Assembly (NCBI GenBank): GCA_034698045.1
Contig: JAQGAU010000980.1
Location: 1 to 22,196 of the forward strand
Direction of reading: 5' to 3'
DNA: 22,196 nt
Origin: Paramacrobiotus richtersi
Lineage: Eukaryota; Tardigrada; Eutardigrada; Parachela; Macrobiotidae
In this document: piece by piece, positions 22,001 through 22,196 of the stretch
Numbering within the stretch: the first letter of the stretch is position 1
Layout of the letters: every line of letters begins with the position of its first letter
Translations under genes and position numbers: made by a program
Notes under the pieces: model-generated
What the model was told of the DNA's origin: nothing
What the model saw: the letters and a program-made list of their open reading frames with translations, nothing else
Database searches by the model: none

Positions 22001-22196
22001 TCATGGTTTCTTATTGCACTTCCGGCAACTGAAGAAATCTTTCCCAAACATTATAATTGCAAAAACACTAGTAATCACTAAAGAATCAATGGAACTGGTA
22101 TAATAGGCCTTCTCAGACATTCACGAATGTGAAGCCGAATGTAACGGCCCGAAACCGTTATCGGCACTAGCGCTGTTATCATTGGCCGGCAGCTCG
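12990..22196 (-). CDS. Ppn: Papilin/lacunin-like extracellular matrix gene (whole span, N-terminus outside window)
   Basis: This is a multi-exon minus-strand gene for a secreted basement-membrane protein. Domain order in its own direction is TSP1 (three visible segments), lagrin repeats (four or five), Kunitz 1 and 2, a degenerate Kunitz, Kunitz 4 and 5, Kunitz 6, Kunitz 7, an antistasin-like unit, WAP and a proline-rich tail. TSP1, lagrin and Kunitz arrays together define papilin/lacunin. The ADAMTS-like spacer expected earlier in the family lies outside the window, and I do not see Ig or PLAC domains at the C-terminal end. Splice phases agree at 21809/21281, 19984/19558, 19005/18585, 18176/17583, 17460/17375 and 15281/15224. 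Most exons from 20703 downward also contain frame breaks or stops, so the sequence as given does not encode one continuous protein. Whether it is a decaying gene or an assembly with insertion errors is open. Confidence 0.8.
13046..14008 (-). other. Last large intron of the papilin-like gene
   Basis: AT-rich, with a strongly low-complexity TTATTATT stretch at 13090-13250. It contains one plus-strand candidate exon (13686-13895), described separately. I see no minus-strand Ig or PLAC exon here. Confidence 0.5.
13686..13895 (+). CDS. Plus-strand candidate first exon, product unknown
   Basis: An ATG opens 70 complete codons, and the exon would end exactly at a strong donor, TAT|GTAAGT, at 13896. 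The protein is hydrophilic (starts MDFTAGFSSNSDYSEEKNKN) with no signal peptide and no domain I know. The same frame stays open to 14369, but beyond about 14009 it runs antisense through the WAP exon, so the long 227-codon reading is not credible. It would be a gene nested in an intron on the opposite strand. The downstream exon is not identified. Confidence 0.3.
14009..14350 (-). pseudogene. WAP domain plus proline-rich tail, exon of the papilin-like gene (frame broken)
   Basis: The acceptor is TTTTGCAG and the donor GTAGGT. The exon opens with EKADTCPRLDDIPPGTC and continues to ECHGQQKCCN, the start and the CC pair of a whey acidic protein four-disulphide core, a protease-inhibitor fold. 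The last cysteines (GCGTACMTPVELG) lie in another frame. Removing two bases from AATATAAC near 14240-14246 joins them in the normal WAP spacing. The second half returns to the first frame and is rich in P, H, E and D (contains EHHPPYDPSDPHPSPV). It has stops near 14180-14225 between the two halves. Papilin/lacunin proteins end in such linkers and small inhibitor domains. Domain identity is firm; the reading frame is not intact. Confidence 0.7.
14351..15015 (-). other. Intron between the antistasin-like and WAP exons
   Basis: AT-rich. It contains the plus-strand candidate secreted exon at 14696-14960 and no minus-strand domain. Confidence 0.5.
14696..14960 (+). CDS. Plus-strand candidate first exon with signal peptide, nested in the intron
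   Basis: The ATG at 14696 opens an intact frame. Residues about 8-25 are hydrophobic, ending CTSTLS, and look like a signal peptide. The mature part alternates hydrophobic and polar residues (contains NITVTVNMIQVGND), suggesting beta strands. At 14961 a donor GTAAGC follows ...RFTG, leaving phase 1; without splicing the frame would stop at 14998. No family is recognised and no following exon is found. If real, this is a small secreted or membrane protein gene inside an intron on the opposite strand. Confidence 0.35.
15016..15224 (-). pseudogene. Antistasin-like domain exon of the papilin-like gene (frame broken)
   Basis: The acceptor TTTTACAG leaves phase 1, matching the previous exon. The first part reads ICDFQCLYGFEND; the second, in a different frame, reads PTCRCVEPCRDIQC followed by LAYATC. 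Together they form the CxxxCxxGxExD...CxCxxPC pattern of antistasin-like domains, cysteine-rich protease-inhibitor units. Removing one AT from ATAT at 15140-15143 joins the halves as ...YDHPTCRC. A second break lies at about 15061-15076, after which NGEFVGTRTSRCK reads in the third frame. The 3' boundary is uncertain; no strong donor is seen. The intron before it is only 56 bases. Confidence 0.6.
15281..15437 (-). pseudogene. Kunitz domain 7 exon (frame broken in the middle)
   Basis: The acceptor is TTCAACAG and the donor AAT|GTACAT. The N-terminal half, ICSMPVDAGACDERQ, is a classic Kunitz start (C5 to C14). The C-terminal half lies one base further on and reads KHYEISQGKC, then IYTRCGGSQNQF and EQCERFC, with C30, C38, C51 and C55 at exact family spacing. 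The break lies between 15384 and 15404. It needs one base removed or two added, and the C14-C30 loop is then shorter than the usual 15 residues. Kunitz domains are serine-protease-inhibitor folds, arrayed in papilin. Confidence 0.75.
15438..15876 (-). other. Intron between Kunitz 6 and Kunitz 7
   Basis: AT-rich and non-coding. Its 5' end carries an imperfect tandem duplication of about 43 bases with a 70-base period (see the repeat at 15774-15886). Confidence 0.45.
15774..15886. repeat. Imperfect duplication of about 43 bases, 70-base period
   Basis: Segments 15774-15816 and 15844-15886 share CCCAAACAACA(A/T)ACTAACAG and flanking A-rich sequence. The right copy overlaps the end of the Kunitz 6 exon, including its candidate donor at 15871-15876. 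Confidence 0.6.
15877..16051 (-). pseudogene. Kunitz domain 6 exon (frameshift, last two cysteines missing)
   Basis: The first half reads NCDLSKVVGPCHG (C5, C14). One base further on, NVYYFDKDERRC and QYGGCQGHSNRF give C30 and C38. Removing one base from the GGCCCTTCTC stretch (16001-16014) restores exactly the canonical 15 residues between C14 and C30. Where C51 and C55 should stand the sequence reads DEDKRSHF, with no cysteine in any frame, so the end of the domain is lost. A GTATGT donor at 15876-15871 is the best candidate exon end. This end overlaps a local tandem duplication, which may have destroyed the original boundary. Confidence 0.7.
16052..16656 (-). other. Intron between Kunitz 5 and Kunitz 6
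   Basis: Non-coding, AT-rich, with copy E of the 20-bp motif at 16342-16361. The upstream boundary would be a GC-AG intron (see the exon 16657-17031). Confidence 0.5.
16342..16361 (-). repeat. 20-bp dispersed motif, copy E
   Basis: AGCCAATGCACTACGATTTC on the plus strand, CACTACGAT subfamily. Confidence 0.6.
16657..17031 (-). pseudogene. Kunitz domains 4 and 5 exon (two frameshifts, TGA at C38 of Kunitz 4)
   Basis: The acceptor is CTTTGCAG. Kunitz 4 starts DICTLERAGGDCKEYYP. After an extra two bases near AGAG (16971-16974) it continues FDRYSCEPLIYTG, then TGA at 16929-16931 exactly where C38 belongs, then NGDENRLGTNQECQC. Kunitz 5 reads CFLPSDRGTC, RWHYDSTDGVC and FFFSACGG, then one extra G in a GGGG run (16715-16718) shifts the frame before NANNFETQLHCLNDC. 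The exon most likely ends CAAG|GCATGG. That is a GC donor in the right phase, mirroring the end of the Kunitz 2 exon. All six Kunitz cysteine positions can be located in both domains apart from the TGA. The open structure is convincing; the sequence as given is not translatable. Confidence 0.75.
17032..17288 (-). other. Intron before the Kunitz 4 and 5 exon
   Basis: This 257-base intron has donor GTAAGA and acceptor CTTTGCAG. It is non-coding. Confidence 0.6.
17289..17375 (-). pseudogene. C-terminal half of Kunitz domain 3 plus linker
   Basis: The exon begins FTSEDQCL, followed by TAG (17350-17348), then KC, giving C51 and C55 of the Kunitz domain begun in the previous exon. One extra G at 17340-17341 must be dropped for the linker to read GGETGEPGGEAPRP. 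That reading also leaves the exon in the phase required by the next one. Donor GTAAGA. Confidence 0.65.
17460..17583 (-). pseudogene. N-terminal half of Kunitz domain 3, degenerate
   Basis: The phase continues from the Kunitz 2 exon. It reads VCQQPVRQGKGPG, then RSYFDKATGRCNQ, TAA, FYS, TGA, SGGNGNR, and stops at a GTAAAC donor in the usual papilin intron position. There is no indel, and the domain length is exactly normal. However, F33 is TAA, G37 is TGA, C14 is glycine and C38 is serine. C14 and C38 are disulphide partners, so both ends of the same bond are lost. The three stops in this domain (including TAG in the next exon) are substitutions, which insertion errors cannot explain. Confidence 0.75.
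17584..18175 (-). other. Intron between Kunitz 2 and Kunitz 3
   Basis: 592 bases with donor GTAAGA and acceptor TTCGACAG. Non-coding; holds copy D of the 20-bp motif. Confidence 0.65.
17871..17892 (-). repeat. 20-bp dispersed motif, copy D
   Basis: AAAGCCACTGCACTACGATTTC on the plus strand, the closest copy to the CACTACGAT-subfamily consensus. Confidence 0.65.
18176..18404 (-). CDS. Kunitz 1 C-terminal half and complete Kunitz 2, intact exon
   Basis: The frame is open throughout. FDSEVECQGEC supplies C51 and C55 of Kunitz 1. After a short linker, Kunitz 2 runs VCNLHKVHGLW, MWYYDKDVREC, FHYGGCLGNDNRF and EDCNERC, with exact family spacing. The residue at C14 is tryptophan (codon TGG at 18320-18318), although its partner C38 is kept, so this domain lacks the C14-C38 bond next to the inhibitory loop. 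P1 falls at N15, which is atypical for a trypsin inhibitor. The exon ends at a consensus GTAAGA donor in phase 1. Confidence 0.9.
18464..18585 (-). CDS. Kunitz 1 N-terminal half, intact exon
   Basis: The acceptor is TTCGTTAG. The exon reads NCEMYSDQGTC, then KWHYAFEYGDC and WYGGCDGNDNR, giving C5, C14, C30 and C38 at exact Kunitz spacing. It ends at GTAAGC after GNDNR, a common Kunitz intron position. The following intron is only 59 bases (18405-18463). No breaks or stops. Confidence 0.9.
18586..19004 (-). other. Intron between the lagrin-repeat exon and Kunitz 1
   Basis: 419 bases with donor GTAAGG and acceptor TTCGTTAG; phases match (one base carried). No other content recognised. Confidence 0.7.
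19005..19558 (-). CDS. Lagrin/papilin cysteine-repeat exon, last 400 bases intact
   Basis: Three or four copies of the papilin/lacunin repeat are present: FGCCPDNTTAALGP, EHGYCPDGRTPAP, SGCCENGQTQALRP and HGCCPDGMTFASGP, each followed by a further cysteine. From FGCC to the donor (GTAAGG) one frame is open. The exon starts in phase with the previous one as DLDEKDMVSTEATPSDN, a Ser/Thr/acid-rich linker that could carry glycans. Between the linker and FGCC the frame changes twice. One break is resolved by dropping a CG from GCCGCGAC at 19398-19401, giving DVADYDASPFGCC. The other lies somewhere in 19441-19550. Confidence 0.85.
19559..19983 (-). other. Intron between the two lagrin-repeat exons
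   Basis: 425 bases, AT-rich, donor GTAAAT and acceptor TTTTCTCAG, phase 0 on both sides. Confidence 0.7.
19984..20244 (-). pseudogene. First visible lagrin-repeat exon (two frame breaks)
   Basis: It starts GCLGATEGSTPV in phase with the preceding TSP1 exon. The repeat core then reads PCAHAEHGCCLDN in a second frame and VTGADGPYGTGCNATDG in a third, followed by a basic and then acidic linker ending ADTTDSL at a GTAAAT donor. Dropping one ACAC unit at 20206-20209 and one GTGT unit at 20164-20167 (plus-strand letters) gives a single normal repeat, EHGCC-LDN-VTGADGP. The unusually clean fit of both corrections supports the domain call. Confidence 0.75.
20245..20562 (-). other. Intron after the third TSP1 segment
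   Basis: 318 bases. The donor GTCAGG is weak and the acceptor is TTTTTTTAG. Phase 1 on both sides. Confidence 0.5.
20563..20703 (-). pseudogene. Third TSP1 segment exon (one frame break)
   Basis: It follows WMP of the previous exon and reads CTQKCGGGSKRC, the CxxxCGxGxxxR signature of a thrombospondin type 1 repeat, then NIICLKNESVADSASC. The end, SEDCNEQPCDK, is in another frame. Dropping one CT from TCTC (20594-20597) joins them in the standard TSP1 cysteine pattern. Confidence 0.75.
20841..20862 (-). repeat. 20-bp dispersed motif, copy C
   Basis: CAAACCACTGTACTACGACTTC on the plus strand, TACTACGAC subfamily. Confidence 0.65.
21034..21053 (-). repeat. 20-bp dispersed motif, copy B
   Basis: AAGCCACTACACTACGATTT on the plus strand, CACTACGAT subfamily. 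Confidence 0.65.
21090..21281 (-). CDS. Second TSP1 exon, intact
   Basis: 64 open codons in phase 0 with the previous exon, using acceptor TTTTATAG at 21282. It reads SCGEGVQTREVFC, then further cysteines and the next WxxWxxC-type start GLWFGGPWMP. The position of the first TSP1 cysteine (after WSR) is phenylalanine if this acceptor is used. Later acceptors (TTTCAG, CCAG) break the frame. Donor GTACGT. Confidence 0.85.
21282..21808 (-). other. Intron between the first and second TSP1 exons
   Basis: 527 bases, T-rich on the plus strand around 21470-21560, with no other content recognised. Confidence 0.7.
21809..21979 (-). CDS. First visible TSP1 exon, intact
   Basis: 57 open codons between acceptor TTCATACAG and donor GTAAGC. 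It reads CNSCGQSQRTRRAVC, then SSMCTSANKPDLFDAC and SPCAAMWFSTEWSR. This is the body of one thrombospondin type 1 repeat and the tryptophan-rich start of the next, as in papilin and ADAMTS-like proteins. TSP1 repeats bind matrix glycosaminoglycans and proteins. Confidence 0.9.
21980..22196 (-). other. Intron and possible partial upstream exon at the window edge
   Basis: The final 65 bases (about 22130-22196) are GC-richer and open in one minus frame (contains ASADNGFGP). They may be part of the preceding TSP1 exon, but I cannot match a donor in the required phase. Confidence 0.3.

Noticed and set aside
1..22196. A bacterial, phage or CRISPR system
   Set aside because: No CRISPR-like regular repeats, no ribosome-binding-site operons, and spliced animal extracellular-matrix domains are present.

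Overview
This is animal nuclear DNA. It is AT-rich, has canonical GT/AG introns from under 60 to nearly 1000 bases, GC-richer exons set in AT-rich introns, and transposon remnants, and shows no bacterial gene packing. The mix of thrombospondin, papilin/lacunin-type, Kunitz, antistasin and WAP domains in one gene fits an invertebrate, probably an ecdysozoan. I cannot name the species.

The dominant feature is a large gene on the minus strand. It enters from the right edge (about 22196) and runs down to about 12800. Read in its own direction it encodes at least three thrombospondin type 1 (TSP1) segments, four or five papilin/lacunin-type cysteine repeats ('lagrin' repeats), at least six Kunitz inhibitor domains, an antistasin-like unit, a WAP domain and a proline-rich tail. 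This is the architecture of papilin/lacunin, a secreted extracellular-matrix proteoglycan-like protein. Splice phases agree at most junctions I could test, so the exon chain is well supported.

The coding frame, however, is broken in most exons. Some exons are clean: two TSP1 exons, the Kunitz 1 and Kunitz 2 exons, and the last 400 bases of the lagrin exon. Elsewhere a domain starts in one frame and ends in another. In most cases the break is explained by one or two extra bases copying their neighbours. One Kunitz domain carries three in-frame stops and another has TGA exactly at a conserved cysteine. Either the locus is a decaying gene or paralogue, or the assembly is poorly polished with insertion-type errors. 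This matters more than any single exon.

Left of the gene (1-12800) there is little recognisable coding sequence. At 1000-1350 on the minus strand there is a fragment of a protein tyrosine phosphatase domain. A G-rich transposon end occupies 1-298, and a 164-bp MITE with TTA target duplications sits at 8913-9076. A two-cluster array of a TACTATTTAC motif lies at 7850-8470. The rest is AT-rich intergenic DNA with scattered unassigned open frames.

A short motif of about 20 bp (plus-strand consensus CCACTRYACTACGAYTTC) recurs at least ten times across the window, nine times in the same orientation. Its minus strand matches the 5' portion (A-box region) of metazoan tRNA-Val. I could not explain it fully and consider it the most unusual unexplained signal here.
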